The notes: generated by a model not told the origin, from the letters alone. A stretch of 64,000 nt of DNA from DASPSM01 sp963800135 (GCA_963800135.1 CAWCZR010000004.1:496001-560000); one strand, 5' to 3'; shown: positions 36,483 through 46,574, counted from the first letter of the stretch. A program made the numbers and translations.

Positions 36483-36513
36483 AAAAGACGGCGCGACCCC
36501 GCGCCGTTCTTTT
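36483..36513. terminator. bidirectional intrinsic terminator
   Basis: ACGGCGCG (36488-36495) and CGCGCCGT (36500-36507) form an 8-base-pair stem with an ACCC loop, flanked by AAAA on the left and TTCTTTT on the right, so it can end transcripts from both sides. It lies between a plus-strand stop at 36436 and the lhgO stop at 36526. A second hairpin (36444-36451 with 36461-36468) precedes it. Confidence 0.7.
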
Positions 36514-36525
36514 GCGCGCCCGTCT

Positions 36526-37725
36526 TCAAAAGTGCTTGGCCAACCGGTCGACGATCAGACGGCCGATGTTGAGCGAGGCCGTGGCGGCTGGACTGGGCGC
36601 GTTGAGCACGTTGACAATTCGGTCGTTCTCGACGATCGAAAAATCGTCGACGAGGCTGCCGTCGGGGGCCAACGCCTGGGCACGGACTCCCGCCGGCGCG
36701 GCGTGCAGATGCTCGGAGCGGATCTCGGGGATCAGCCGTGTGAGGGCCTTCACGAAGGCGCCCTTGCTGATCGAACGCCAGAGTTCGCCCATCCCCATTC
36801 GCCAGTTGCGCGAGGCGAGCCGCAGAAATCCTGGATAGGTGAGCGATTCGGCCAGGTCGTGCAGGTTGATGTCGCTGAGGTGATAGCCTTCCCGCGCGAA
36901 GGCCAGCACGGCGTTTGGCCCGCACTCGACGCCGCCGAGCGCCATTCGCGTGAAGTGCACTCCGAGAAACGGAAAGTCGGGATCGGGGACCGGATAGATC
37001 AAGTTGCGGCAGAATTTTTCCGCTTCCGGCACCAGCTCGTAGTATTCGCCGCGAAAGGGGACGATCTTGGCCGGCGGCGTCATCCCGCCGAGGGCCGTCA
37101 CGCGGTCGGCAAACAGCCCCGTGCAGTTGACGACGAGTTTCGCCACGACCTCGCCCGCCGTGCTGACGAGCCGCGTACGATCGCCGGCGCCGCGAATGGC
37201 TGTGACGCGGGCGTTCGTCAGAATTTTTCCGCCTGCCCGCTCAATGTGGGCGGCGAGCTTCGCGCACACGCCCCGGTAATCGACGATGCCGGCGCCGGGG
37301 ACGTGAATCGCACGGATGCCGGCCGAGTACGGTTCCAGCTCGTGCAGCCGCTCGCGGCCGATCGTTTCGCACGTGACGCCGTTGGCCTGGCCGCGCTCGT
37401 AAATCCGCTCGAGCGCCGGCATTTCCTTTTCGTCGACGGCGACGATCACCTTGCCGCAAATTTCGTGGGCGACGCCCTCTTGTTGGCAGAACTCGATCAG
37501 GGCCTTGCGACCCTCGCGGCAGTTGACCGCCTTGAGTGAGCCGGGCTTGTAATAGATGCCCGAGTGGATCACGCCCGAGTTGCGGCCCGTCTGGTGCGCG
37601 GCGAGGCCGGCCTCTTTTTCGAGCACGACGACTTTTTTGCTCGGATCGAGCCGGCCGAGCTGATAGCCGGTCGCCAGGCCGACGATGCCGCCGCCGATGA
37701 TTGCGACGTCGCACTCGGTCGTCAC
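36526..37725 (-). CDS. lhgO: L-2-hydroxyglutarate oxidase
   Basis: FAD-dependent oxidase/dehydrogenase converting L-2-hydroxyglutarate to 2-oxoglutarate. 399 residues. N-terminal FAD motif DVAIIGGGIVGLATGYQL, then LEKEAGLAAHQTGRNSGVIHSGIYYKPGSLKAVNCREG, which is highly characteristic of LhgO, and AGIVDYRGVCAKLAAHIERAGG, VVNCTGLFADRV, RGEYYELV and DFPFLGVHFTRM. GTG 37725 overlaps the lpd stop by four bases (GTGA), so it is the last gene of the pyruvate dehydrogenase unit and probably translated together with it. Confidence 0.92.
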   Translation of the reverse strand: MTTECDVAIIGGGIVGLATGYQLGRLDPSKKVVVLEKEAGLAAHQTGRNSGVIHSGIYYKPGSLKAVNCREGRKALIEFCQQEGVAHEICGKVIVAVDEKEMPALERIYERGQANGVTCETIGRERLHELEPYSAGIRAIHVPGAGIVDYRGVCAKLAAHIERAGGKILTNARVTAIRGAGDRTRLVSTAGEVVAKLVVNCTGLFADRVTALGGMTPPAKIVPFRGEYYELVPEAEKFCRNLIYPVPDPDFPFLGVHFTRMALGGVECGPNAVLAFAREGYHLSDINLHDLAESLTYPGFLRLASRNWRMGMGELWRSISKGAFVKALTRLIPEIRSEHLHAAPAGVRAQALAPDGSLVDDFSIVENDRIVNVLNAPSPAATASLNIGRLIVDRLAKHF

Positions 37726-39175
37726 GATCGCGACTCGGCGCGTTTGGCCCGGTAGATGTGCGTCGCCTGGCCGAAGGCGGTTTCGGCCGCCTCCATGATC
37801 GTTTCGCTCAAGGTGGGGTGGGCGTGAATCGTTTCGGCCACGTCGCGGGCGACGCACGCGGTCTCGACGGCCAACGTCGCCTCGGCGATCAACTCGCCGG
37901 CGCCCGGTCCGACAATGCCCACACCCAGCACGCGCTCGGTCTCGGGATCGAAGAGGATCTTGGTCAGCCCCTCGGTCCGCGAAATGGTGACGGCCCGGCC
38001 CGAAGCGCCCACGGGAACCGCGCGATCTTGACCTCGCGGTTGGTGTTCTTTGCCTCCGTCTCCGTCAGGCCGCACCACGCGATTTCCGGGTCGGTGAAGA
38101 CGACGGCCGGGATGGCCAGATTGTCGAACGCGGCCGGCTCGCCCGCGAGCGCCTCGATCGCCACGTGCGCCTCGCGCGTGGCCTTGTGCGCGAGCATCGG
38201 CTCGCCCGCCACGTCGCCGATCGCCAGGATGTTGGGATCAGCCGTCCGCCGCTGCGGGTCGACCTTGATGAAGCCTTTTTGATCGATTTCCGCGCGCGTG
38301 TTTTCCAGGCCCAGGTCGCGGCTATTCGGCCGGCGACCCACCGAGACCAGCACGCGGTCGAAGGTCTGCTTGGGCTCGACTCCCTCACCCTCCAGCTCGG
38401 CGACGATGCCTTCTTTGGTCGCGGTCAGCTTGGTGACCTTCGTGTTAAGCAGGATCGCCGCGAAGAGCTTGTCGAGCCGCGTCTTGAGCGGCCGCACCAG
38501 GTCGCGGTCGGCCCCGGGCAACAGGCCCGCCGTCATCTCCACGACGGTGACCTTCGAGCCGAGTGCCGCGTAGACCGAACCCATCTCGAGGCCGATGTAC
38601 CCGCCGCCGACGACGAGCAATTTTCCCGGCACGTCGGGCAGGTCGAGCGCGCCGGTCGAGTCCATCACCCGCGGGTCTTTGATGGCGAAGATCGGCGGGA
38701 TGATGGGCGAGGAACCGGTGGCGACGATGGCTTTGCCGAAGGCCAGCTTTTGCGTCGAGCCGTCGGGCTTTTTCAGTTCGAGCGTGGTGGAGTCGAGAAA
38801 GCGGGCGCGGGCGTAGATCAGTTTGACGCCGCGGGCCTTGCACAATTCGCTGACGCCGCCCGTCAGTTTTTTGACGACCGATTCTTTGAACGAACGCAGC
38901 TTGTCGATCTCGACCTTCGGCTGGGCAAAGGTGATGCCCCACTGCGTGGCTTCGTGCGCTTCGCCCAATAGCGCCGCCACGTGCAAGAGGGCCTTCGACG
39001 GAATGCAGCCGCGATGCAGGCACACGCCGCCGGGGATGGCTTCGTCGTTGACGAGCGTCACGTCCATTCCGCGGTCGGCCGCGTCGAACGCCGCCGGATA
39101 GCCTCCCGGCCCGCCGCCAATCACCACCAGCTCGGCGCGAGCGCCGGATGCTGCTTGATCACCATCGCCCGGCAT
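37722..39175 (-). CDS. lpd: dihydrolipoyl dehydrogenase (E3), frameshifted
   Basis: Reoxidises dihydrolipoamide of the pyruvate dehydrogenase complex with NAD+. N-terminal FAD motif VVIGGGPGGYPAAFDAADRG, redox disulfide Cys52/Cys57 (GGVCLHRGCIPSKALL), NAD motif LLVVGGGYIGLEMGSVYAALG and the IGDVAGEPMLAHKA region. The frame breaks after IARFPW; adding one base to the CCC at 38008-38010 (plus strand) continues GASGRAVTISRTEGLTKILFDPETERVLGVGIVGPGAGELI... HAHPTLSETI, with the catalytic His. ATG 39175 gives the usual short lead to the FAD motif. Located between aceF and lhgO. Confidence 0.93.
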
Positions 39176-39307
39176 GTTGAGTCTCTTTAGAAGTCGTACA
39201 AGGCTTTGGTCCGCGGTCACGGATCGGATCCCCGATCGCCGGAGGAGTTTTGGGGCCCAAACTCGACGCGGCTCATTCAGACCACCGACTGACCGGCCGG
39301 CGGCCGC

Positions 39308-40738
39308 TCACAGCTCGATCAAGAGCTTGAACGGATCGGACAGGATGCCGGCCAGCTTGACGATGAAGCGGGCCGCGTCGGCGCCGTTAATGATCCGATG
39401 GTCGTAGGAGAGCGACAAGGGCAGCATCAGCCGCTCGACCACCTTGCCATCCATGAGCTTGAGCGTCTTTTGCGTCCGCGACATGCCGAGGATGGCCGCC
39501 TCGGGATAGTTGACGATGGGCGTGAAGGCCGTGCCGCCGATGCCGCCCAGGTTCGTGATCGTAAACGTGCCCCCCTGCATGTCGGCCAAGTCGAGCTTGC
39601 GTTCGCGGGCCTTGGACGCCAGCACGCCGAGCTCTTGTGCGATCACCAACACGGTCTTGCGGTCGGCATCGGGAATGACGGGGACCAACAGGCCAAAATC
39701 GGTGTCGACCGCCACGCCGATGTGGAAGTAGTGCTTCACGATCAATTCGCCGGCCGCCATGTCGATCGTCGAATTGAAGTGGGGGAACGCCTTGAGAGCG
39801 CCGACGACCGCCTTCACCATGATCGCGGTCATGGTGACCTTGGGGGCGTTGTGGCCGATGTTTTTGACGTAGCTTTGGCGGGCTTCTTCGAGGTCAGTGA
39901 CGTCGGCGAGCTCGTGCTGGGTGACGTGCGGGACGGTCTGCCAGGCGATCGTCAGGTTGGCGGCGCTGACGCGGCCGAGCTTGTTGATCGCCACGCGCTC
40001 GATCGCCCCATAGCGATCGAAGGGGGGCAGCGTCACGCCGCCCCCCGGCCGGCCGGCCTGCACGGCGCGGCCCGTGGTGAGCGAGCGGACAAAGGACTGC
40101 ACATCGTCGCTGGTGACGCGGCCTCCGGGACCCGTTCCTGAAACGCGATGCAAGTCGACGCCCAGCTCGCGGGCCAACCGCCGCGTCGCGGGGCCGGCCG
40201 GCACGGGGGCGCCGGAATCGTGCCCGTTTCCCGAAACGTCGCTGCGTTCCGGCGCGGCGTACGGAGTCGCCGGTTCGCTGGCGGCGGCAACAGTCGTGGG
40301 AGATTGCGCGGGAGGCTGGGGTGCGGATCTGGCCGGCGCATTTGCCGGTTGCTTCGGGGCTGCGGCCGCGGGTGCAGGGTTCGCTGGCGGGGCGGGGGCC
40401 TTGGCAGGCTCGGCCTTGGCCGGCGCAGTTTTAGCCGGGGCGGGCGCGGCGGTTTTGGCCGCGGGCTGGGCCGGTGCGGATCCGCCGTCGCCTGCCGCCG
40501 CCGATTCGTTGATCGTCAGCAAGGGCTGGCCGATTTTCACGGTCTGGCCCTGCTTGACGAGGATCTTCTCGACGCGGCCGGCTTGCGGCGAAGGAATCTC
40601 CGCGACGGCTTTTTCGGTCTCGACCTCCAGCACGATCTGGCCGGCCTGGATCATGTCCCCTTCGTGGACATGAACGGCGGCGATGTCGGCGGATTCAACG
40701 CCTTCGGAGATCAGCGGTAGCTTGAATTCAGTCGTCAT
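39308..40738 (-). CDS. aceF: pyruvate dehydrogenase E2, dihydrolipoyllysine acetyltransferase
   Basis: 476 residues. One lipoyl domain at 1-80 with the lipoylated Lys43 (EVETEKAVAEIPSP). A long Ala/Pro linker (about 85-175) and an E3-binding domain (ATRRLARELGVDLHRVSGTGPGGRVTSDDV) follow, then the catalytic domain (about 235-476) ending in the active-site SYDHRIINGADAARF. ATG 40738 (MTTEFKLPLISEGVESADI) starts at the lipoyl domain; the open frame before it is not used. E. coli E2 has three lipoyl domains, this one has a single copy. It transfers acetyl groups from E1 to CoA; aceE lies upstream and lpd downstream. Confidence 0.93.
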   Translation of the reverse strand: MTTEFKLPLISEGVESADIAAVHVHEGDMIQAGQIVLEVETEKAVAEIPSPQAGRVEKILVKQGQTVKIGQPLLTINESAAAGDGGSAPAQPAAKTAAPAPAKTAPAKAEPAKAPAPPANPAPAAAAPKQPANAPARSAPQPPAQSPTTVAAASEPATPYAAPERSDVSGNGHDSGAPVPAGPATRRLARELGVDLHRVSGTGPGGRVTSDDVQSFVRSLTTGRAVQAGRPGGGVTLPPFDRYGAIERVAINKLGRVSAANLTIAWQTVPHVTQHELADVTDLEEARQSYVKNIGHNAPKVTMTAIMVKAVVGALKAFPHFNSTIDMAAGELIVKHYFHIGVAVDTDFGLLVPVIPDADRKTVLVIAQELGVLASKARERKLDLADMQGGTFTITNLGGIGGTAFTPIVNYPEAAILGMSRTQKTLKLMDGKVVERLMLPLSLSYDHRIINGADAARFIVKLAGILSDPFKLLIEL

Positions 40739-40883
40739 GTTGCCCAAAAACCGCGTACCGAGATGGACCGTTGCTTGCACCACTAAGCGCAAACGCTCGC
40801 GAGCCGCCCCTCGAATTCGGCACTCACCTGAGCCGGGATGCTCGCCGAACCCTGACCCACGCGAAGGGGACAGGGAATCGACT

Positions 40884-43598
40884 CTACGCGATCGCCGGGT
40901 CGACTTTGTCCGGATCGAGGCCGAGGTCCGTGACCGCTTTGGCGAGCTTCTTCTTATCAAACTGACCGGCCTCGGACAACGCGGAGAGCGTCGCGTAGAC
41001 CGTGTGCTCGGCATCGATCTCGAAGTGCCGCCGCAGCGCGGACCGCGTATCGCTGCGGCCGAAACCGTCCGTTCCCAGCGTAACATAATCACCGGGCACC
41101 CACGGGCGAATCTGGTCGGCCACGAGCCGCACGTTGTCGCTCACCGCGATGAACGGGCCGCTCACGCCATTGAGCACCTGCTCCAGGTAACTTTTGCGCG
41201 GCTCTTCTTTGGAATGCAGCCGGTTCCAACGCTCGCAAGCGCGGGCGTCGCGGAACAGCTCGCTATAGCTGGTGACGCTCCAAACGTCGCTGCTGACGCC
41301 GAACTGCTCGGCCAGCATCTTTTGGGCACGGCATGCTTCGTTCAAGAGCGGACCGCTGCCGAAGAGTTGCGGGCGCACGCTGGTCGTCTTGCTCGCCTCT
41401 CCGCCGGACAACTTATAGATGCCCTTGAGAATGCCCTCCTGGCAGCCCTCGGGCATTTCGGGCATCGCGTAGTTTTCGTTGTAGACGCTGATGTAGTAGA
41501 AGCCGTCTTCGTTCTCGTGGCACATCCGCCGCAGGCCGTCCTGGATGATGACGGTCAACTCGTAGGCGTACGCCGGATCGTAGGCGCGGATGGTCGGCAC
41601 CGAGGTGGCAATCAACAGGCTGTGCCCGTCCTGGTGCTGCAGACCCTCGCCGTTGAGCGTGGTGCGGCCCGACGTTCCGCCCAGCAGGAAGCCGCGGGTC
41701 CGCGCGTCGGCGGCAAGCCAGAACAGGTCGCCCACCCGCTGAAAGCCGAACATCGAGTAATAGATGAAGAACGGGATCATGTACGTCCCGAGGGTGGAGT
41801 ACGCGGTGCCCGCCGCGATGAACGACGACATGGCCCCCGCTTCGTTGATTCCCTCCTCGAGGATTTGGCCGTTCTTGGCCTCCTTGTAGTACATGATGGT
41901 GCCGGCATCGACCGGGTCGTAGAGCTGACCCTTGCTCGAATAGATGCCGCACTGCGCGAAGAGCCCTTCGACGCCGAAGGTCCGCGCCTCGTCGGGAATG
42001 ATCGGGACGACGCGCTTGCCGATATTCTTGTCCTTGAGCAGCTGGCTCAAGAGCGCGCCGAAGGCCATCGTCGTCGAGGCTTCGCGTCCGCCGCTGCCTT
42101 TGAGCGTCTTCTCGAAGGCCGAGAGGGGCGGCGTATCCAACCGCTCGACGCGCCGTGCCGCACGGGGAGCGAACCGCCCAGCGCCTTGCGCCGCGCGATG
42201 AGGTACTGGAACTCTTCGCTGTCCTCGGGGAAGCGATAGAAGGGCGCGTCCTTCAGCTCGTCGTCGCCGATCGGAATGGCAAAGCGGCTGCGGAAGGCCC
42301 GCATCTCATCGCTGTCGAGCTTCTTTTCCTGGTGCGTCGTGTTGCGGCCTTCGCCGGCCTCGCCCAGGCCATAACCTTTGATGGTCTTGGCGAGGATCAC
42401 CGTCGGCGAACCCTCGTGGTGCACGGCCGCGTGATAGGCCGCGTAAACCTTCTTCGGGTCGTGACCGCCGCGGCGCATCTTCTGCATTTGCTCGTCGCTG
42501 ATCTGCTCGGCCATTGCCAAGAGCTCGGGCGAGACGCCGAAGAAGTGCTCGCGAATGTACGCGCCCGATTCGACGCTGTATTTCTGATACTGGCCGTCGA
42601 CGACTTCGCCCATGCGTTTGACGAGCCGGCCGTCGGTGTCGGCCGCGAGCAGCGGATCCCAGTCCGTGCCCCAAATCACCTTGAGGCAGTTCCAGCCGGC
42701 GCCGCGGAAGGCGGCTTCCAGCTCCTGGATGATCTTGCCGTTGCCTCGCACCGGCCCGTCAAGCCGCTGCAGGTTGCAGTTGACGACGAAGATCAAATTG
42801 TCGAGCGATTCGCGCGAAGCGAGGGTCAGTGCGCCGAGCGATTCAGGCTCGTCGCATTCGCCGTCGCCCATAAAGCACCAGACCTTCGACTGGCTGGTGT
42901 CGACGATGCCCCGATCTCGCAGGTAGCGCAAGAAGCGGGCCTGATAAATCGCCGTGATCGGCCCGAGCCCCATCGAGACGGTGGGGAACTGCCAGAAGTT
43001 GGGCATCAGCCACGGATGCGGGTAGGACGAGAGCCCCTTGCCAGGCCGTAGCGTCTCGCGGCGGAAATGCCTCAAGGTCTTGTTCGGTCAGGCGGCCTTC
43101 GACAAAGGCCCGCGCGTACATGCCAGGCGAAGCGTGTCCCTGGAAGTAGATGAAGTCGCCGGTGTGCTCGGCCGACGGCGCGTGGAAGAAGTGGTTCATC
43201 CCCACTTCGTAAAGCGTGGCCGACGAGGCGAACGTGGAGATGTGGCCGCCGACGCCCGGGTACTTGGTGTTGGCCCGGGAGACCATGGCCATTGCGTTCC
43301 AGCGAATGATCGATTTGATCCGCCGCTCGATTTCGATGTTCCCCGGGAAGCGGGGCTGCTGGTCGGCGGGGATCGTGTTGACGTAGGGGGTGTTGGCGGT
43401 GAACGGCAGCGTCACGCCGCGGAGGTAGGCCCGCTCTTGCAGGTTGACGAGCAGCTCTTGGAGCCGTTGCGGCCCGTAGCGGATCAGCACGTCGTCGAGG
43501 GACTCGAACCACTCTTCGAGTTCCTCCGCGGCAATCCCCGAGACATCGTTGGGGACCAGGTTACGGCCCACCATCCGCAAAACGTTTGTTGTTGCCAT
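40884..43598 (-). CDS. aceE: pyruvate dehydrogenase E1 (homodimeric), two frameshifts
   Basis: Three frames form one E1 of about 904 residues, the size of the homodimeric AceE type. Part 1 begins MATTNVLRMVG and runs to EQDLEAF; removing one T (plus-strand AAA at 43065-43067) continues RRETLRPGKGLSSYPHPWLMPNFWQFPTVSMGLGPI. The thiamine-diphosphate motif GDGECDEPESLGALTLASRESLDNLIFVVNCNLQRLDGPVRGNGKI follows. Part 2 breaks after GGSLP; adding one base in the run at 42164-42167 continues RAARRVERLDTPPLSAFEKTLKGSGGREASTTMAF. It decarboxylates pyruvate and passes the acetyl group to E2. Both indels look like base-calling errors. Confidence 0.93.
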
Positions 43599-43857
43599 CG
43601 TGCTCGTGTCCGAAGCGCCGTTGCGGTCAGTCCGTGTGCAACGCCAACTCGTGCTGTGCGTTCAAGAAGAGCGCCCCGCCCGACCTCGTGTCCGCCTGGC
43701 GGCGCGTCCCGGAACTTATCGAAAAACTGCCCTACGTGGCAAGCGCGACCTTGTACACACCGCAGCCCACCGAGGCCGTTTTCCCACCGCTTCTCGAGGG
43801 CTCCCGCACGAACGCAAAGCGAATCGCGCGAGCCGGTTACCGATTGTGCGGTATCCA

Positions 43858-43863
43858 ATTATA
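43858..43863 (-). promoter_or_regulatory. -10 box on the aceE strand
   Basis: Reads TATAAT on the minus strand (43863-43858), 260 bases before the aceE start. No good -35 box is visible at normal spacing, so a promoter here is only possible and would leave a long untranslated leader. Confidence 0.3.
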
Positions 43864-44159
43864 GCGACTGGCCGCAATCACCACCGCTGTCGGGATGTTA
43901 ATCCCTCCCGGCGAGGTTGAAGCGCGTGCGTAGAGAATGCGAGACCGCCGTCGGTGAGCCGCCACGTGCAAACCACGTGTCGCGGACACTCCGGCGCCGT
44001 CCACCTGCCGCGTTGCCCGTCAGTGGCTGACCGCGAACGATCGCCGGGTGGTCGAGCCGTGCGAGAAATGCGACAGCGCGCATTCGCCTCACGTCATGAC
44101 TTCCGGTTTCGTACGGCGCGCGGCGACTCAGCTTCTTCCGCCGCCTCGAAGGGCACCGC

Positions 44160-44165
44160 TATAAT
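44160..44165 (+). promoter_or_regulatory. -10 box upstream of the DUF2617 gene
   Basis: TATAAT at 44160-44165, about 57 bases before the start at 44222. The -35 region is not clear. Confidence 0.35.
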
Positions 44166-44221
44166 GGCGGCTGCTCGCACGATGCTGCGGCATCACGAAC
44201 TCGTGACCATGCGGATAATCC

Positions 44222-44764
44222 ATGAGCGTCGGTTTCGTCAGACCCAACAGTTCTCAGTTGATGCTGCACGTCTATGGACGTTCGGTGCATCCGGAGCTGT
44301 TCCGCACCTTTGCCGAGACCGAAATTGCGGCCGATCAGTACGCGGCGACGCTACGGATCAGCGACACGGGGCACTCGATCACCTTCCGCTACAAAGGACA
44401 CACGGTCACTGAGCTGACCGCGAGCCGTGATCAACTGTTGCCGCAAAAAAAGCGGCTGCTGGAAAAATCGCTCCGGGGCTGCCGCGACGAAACGGTGCAG
44501 TTCGATGGTGGTCTGCGGTACAGCTTGAGCTATCAGATGGAGCGGCTCGAACCAATCGTGTTTCTGAACTTCCACGAAGAGCTGTCAGCCGATTGCAAGC
44601 GAGCAGCGGTCCATTACCGCTTTCCGACCGAGAACCGGCTGTCGCCCGAGCCGCTGAGCCTGCTGCGGACCGATTCTGGACCGCGCAGCCTGCTGATCCA
44701 TGCGTTCCACACGTTCCCGGAAAGCTGCAGCGTGCTGAAGACGCAGTCGCTGTTCGAGCTGTGA
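44222..44764 (+). CDS. DUF2617-like protein
   Basis: 180 residues, no signal peptide. The start MSVGFVRPNSSQLMLHVYGRSVHPELFRTFAETEIAADQYAATLRISDTGHSITFRYKGHTVTEL and the end GPRSLLIHAFHTFPESCSVLKTQSLFEL fit the DUF2617 family, a conserved uncharacterised protein of planctomycetes and some other bacteria. The family name comes from remembered length and the LHVYGRSVHPELF start, not a search. Monocistronic; function unknown. Confidence 0.75.
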   Translation: MSVGFVRPNSSQLMLHVYGRSVHPELFRTFAETEIAADQYAATLRISDTGHSITFRYKGHTVTELTASRDQLLPQKKRLLEKSLRGCRDETVQFDGGLRYSLSYQMERLEPIVFLNFHEELSADCKRAAVHYRFPTENRLSPEPLSLLRTDSGPRSLLIHAFHTFPESCSVLKTQSLFEL

Positions 44765-45106
44765 ACTCTCCGGGGTGAATTCGGATGAATTCTCCGGGGG
44801 CTGAGGCCCCCCGCTCGGTTTGAGCGTAAAACACGTTCTTTGCCGGAATCCGTGCGCGGACAACAATTAGCCGCTGTAGGGGCCGGTCTGGCGCACTCTT
44901 TGCAAAACTTTCTCTCGTTCATGCGACTCGGCTCGGCCGCCGTGCTGAGCGAGTCTGGAAGAAGGAAATTGCTAACGCGGTTTACCCTCCTGAAAGCGTT
45001 GGCCGCGTCATTGGCTGATCTAAAATTTGGGGCTCGTTAAGAGCAGGGGCCGGAGCGGTTGATTTCGACTGGGCCGCTGACCCCTCTAAGACGAAGGGGG
45101 AACGCA
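44765..45106. other. intergenic region before the first Gly/Tyr-rich gene
   Basis: 342 bases with a possible promoter (44999-45026) and a G-rich ribosome site (45095-45100) ahead of the exported protein gene. A short open frame at 44840-45040 has no support. Confidence 0.5.
44999..45026 (+). promoter_or_regulatory. putative promoter of the Gly/Tyr-rich protein gene
   Basis: TTGGCC at 44999-45004 and TAAAAT at 45021-45026 with a 16-base spacer. Transcription would begin near 45033, about 75 bases ahead of the start. Confidence 0.4.
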
Positions 45107-45541
45107 ATGTTCTCGAAACGACTTCTGATGGTGGCGGCGGCCCTGCTGACGGCCGGTTCTGTGATGTTCAGCGACATGGGCACGAATGTCGCCTCGGCGC
45201 GTGGTGGCCGCGGCGGCGGCGGTTATCGCGGCGGAGCCGGATATCGCGGCGGCTATGGCGGCTATCGCGGGGGTGGCTGGGGTGGCCGAGGTTACTACGG
45301 CGGTCGCGGTTACGGGTACGGCGGCTGGGGGTACGGGCTGGGTCTCGGCATCGGGACAGGCCTCGCTTACCCGTACTACGGCGGATATTACGGCTACCCG
45401 GGCTACGGGTACGGCTATAACTCTCCCTACTACTACGGCTACAGCTATCCCTCGTACGGCTACAGCTACCCGTACACGACCGGCTACGCGCCCACGTACG
45501 ACTACAGCTACCCGACCTACGGCTATGGGACTGTGTACTGA
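45107..45541 (+). CDS. Gly/Tyr-rich exported protein (short paralogue)
   Basis: 144 residues. Signal peptide MFSKRLLMVAAALLTAGSVMFSDMGTNVASA, then RGG-rich repeats (about 32-80) and a Gly/Tyr/Pro-rich tail (about 80-144) with repeated YGY, YPSYGY and YPYT units. Composition alone is like structural or adhesive exported proteins. A GGGGG ribosome site lies a few bases before the ATG. It is a shorter relative of the next gene. Function is not known. Confidence 0.8.
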   Translation: MFSKRLLMVAAALLTAGSVMFSDMGTNVASARGGRGGGGYRGGAGYRGGYGGYRGGGWGGRGYYGGRGYGYGGWGYGLGLGIGTGLAYPYYGGYYGYPGYGYGYNSPYYYGYSYPSYGYSYPYTTGYAPTYDYSYPTYGYGTVY

Positions 45542-45642
45542 TCCGGCTCCTGACATCAGGACGACCAGATCTCACAGCTCGATTGGATGACGCAGCAAAT
45601 CGACCCGCGCCGACTGGTGAGTTTCTCGCCGGCAGTGCACGG

Positions 45643-45689
45643 GTCGATTTTTTTCGCTCAGCTCAAGTCGATCTTTTTCGCTCAGCTCA
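45643..45689. repeat. tandem 24-base unit, two copies
   Basis: GTCGATTTTTTTCGCTCAGC and GTCGATCTTTTTCGCTCAGC, each followed by TCA, start at 45643 and 45667; the 23-base copies differ at one position. It lies between two Gly-rich protein genes. Confidence 0.55.
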
Positions 45690-45761
45690 GCTGGAACGGA
45701 GTGTCGGGCAAACTGGAACGCGGGGCGCGCGACAACTCGGCCAATCTGGTGTGGCAACTGC

Positions 45762-45791
45762 TTGATTCTGAAACAATCGCGGGCTTATGAT
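45762..45791 (+). promoter_or_regulatory. promoter of the second Gly-rich protein gene
   Basis: TTGATT at 45762-45767 and TATGAT at 45786-45791 with an 18-base spacer. The start codon at 45852 would lie about 54 bases after the transcription start. Confidence 0.5.
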
Positions 45792-45851
45792 TTAGGGTGT
45801 GAGGACGGGCGGGGCAGTCCGTCCACGGGAGTTTTTTTAGGGGGCGGAACA

Positions 45852-46574
45852 ATGAACGTTCGCAAAGGTTTGCTAGGTCTGGCGGCCATCGTCATGACGG
45901 CCGGCATGATCCTCAGCGACGGCGGCGCGGGAGTTGCGCTGGCTCGCGGAGGTGGCGGCGGTGGTGGACGGGGCGGCGGGGGTGGTGGACGGGGTGGTGG
46001 TGGCGGTTTCCGCGGCGGCGCTGCTTTTCGCGGTGGCGGCGGATTCCGTAGTGCCGGCGTGTCCCGTGGCGGCTTCGCTCGCGGCGGTTTCGCCCGAAGC
46101 GGCGCGGGCTTTCGCGGCGGCTACGGACGTGGCTGGGGTGGCTACGGCCGCGGCGGCTGGGGACGGGGCGGCTACGGTTACGGCCGTGGCTGGGGCGGAC
46201 GTGGTTGGGGTTATGGCCGAGGCTACTGGGGTGGCGGTTACGGTTGGGGCGGCTACGGCTGGGGCGGTTACGGTTGGCCCTGGTGGGGCGCCTACGCCTT
46301 TGGTTACCCCAACTACTGGGGCTATCCGTCCTACGGTTACGGCTACGGCTCCTACGGCTCTCCGTACTACGGCTCTTATGGCTACGACGACACGGGTTAC
46401 TCCGATCCGTACTATGCCGATGCGACGCCTTATTACGGCAACAACGGCGTAGGGGCGTATTACCCCGGCTCGTACGCCGGCAACTCGAGCGGTTATTCGT
46501 ACGCGGCGCCCAGTTACTACGGCGCCCCGCAACCGGGCAACTACTCGACCGGTTACACGCCGACGGGCTATTAG
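45852..46574 (+). CDS. Gly-rich exported protein (long paralogue)
   Basis: 240 residues. Signal peptide MNVRKGLLGLAAIVMTAGMILSDGGAGVALA is followed by a GGGGRGGG tract (about 32-55), FRGGAAFRGGGGFRSAG and WGGYG/WGRGGYGYGRG repeats, then a Tyr/Gly/Ser/Pro-rich tail. It shares layout and signal peptide with the 144-residue protein upstream, so they are probably paralogues. Its own promoter suggests separate control. Likely an outer-surface or matrix protein (inference from composition). Confidence 0.8.
   Translation: MNVRKGLLGLAAIVMTAGMILSDGGAGVALARGGGGGGGRGGGGGGRGGGGGFRGGAAFRGGGGFRSAGVSRGGFARGGFARSGAGFRGGYGRGWGGYGRGGWGRGGYGYGRGWGGRGWGYGRGYWGGGYGWGGYGWGGYGWPWWGAYAFGYPNYWGYPSYGYGYGSYGSPYYGSYGYDDTGYSDPYYADATPYYGNNGVGAYYPGSYAGNSSGYSYAAPSYYGAPQPGNYSTGYTPTGY

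Larger units (their letters stand above)
43599..44221. other. divergent intergenic region between aceE and the DUF2617 gene
   Basis: 623 bases with no gene I can support; open frames here lack motifs or ribosome sites. It holds two -10-like boxes listed separately, one for each direction. Confidence 0.5.
45542..45851. other. intergenic region between the two Gly-rich genes
   Basis: 310 bases. It holds a 24-base tandem repeat (45643-45689), a good promoter (45762-45791) and, behind it, a GGACGG...CCGTCC hairpin (45803-45824) followed by a run of seven T at 45833-45839. The T run starts eight bases after the hairpin, so this is not a standard terminator. Confidence 0.5.
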
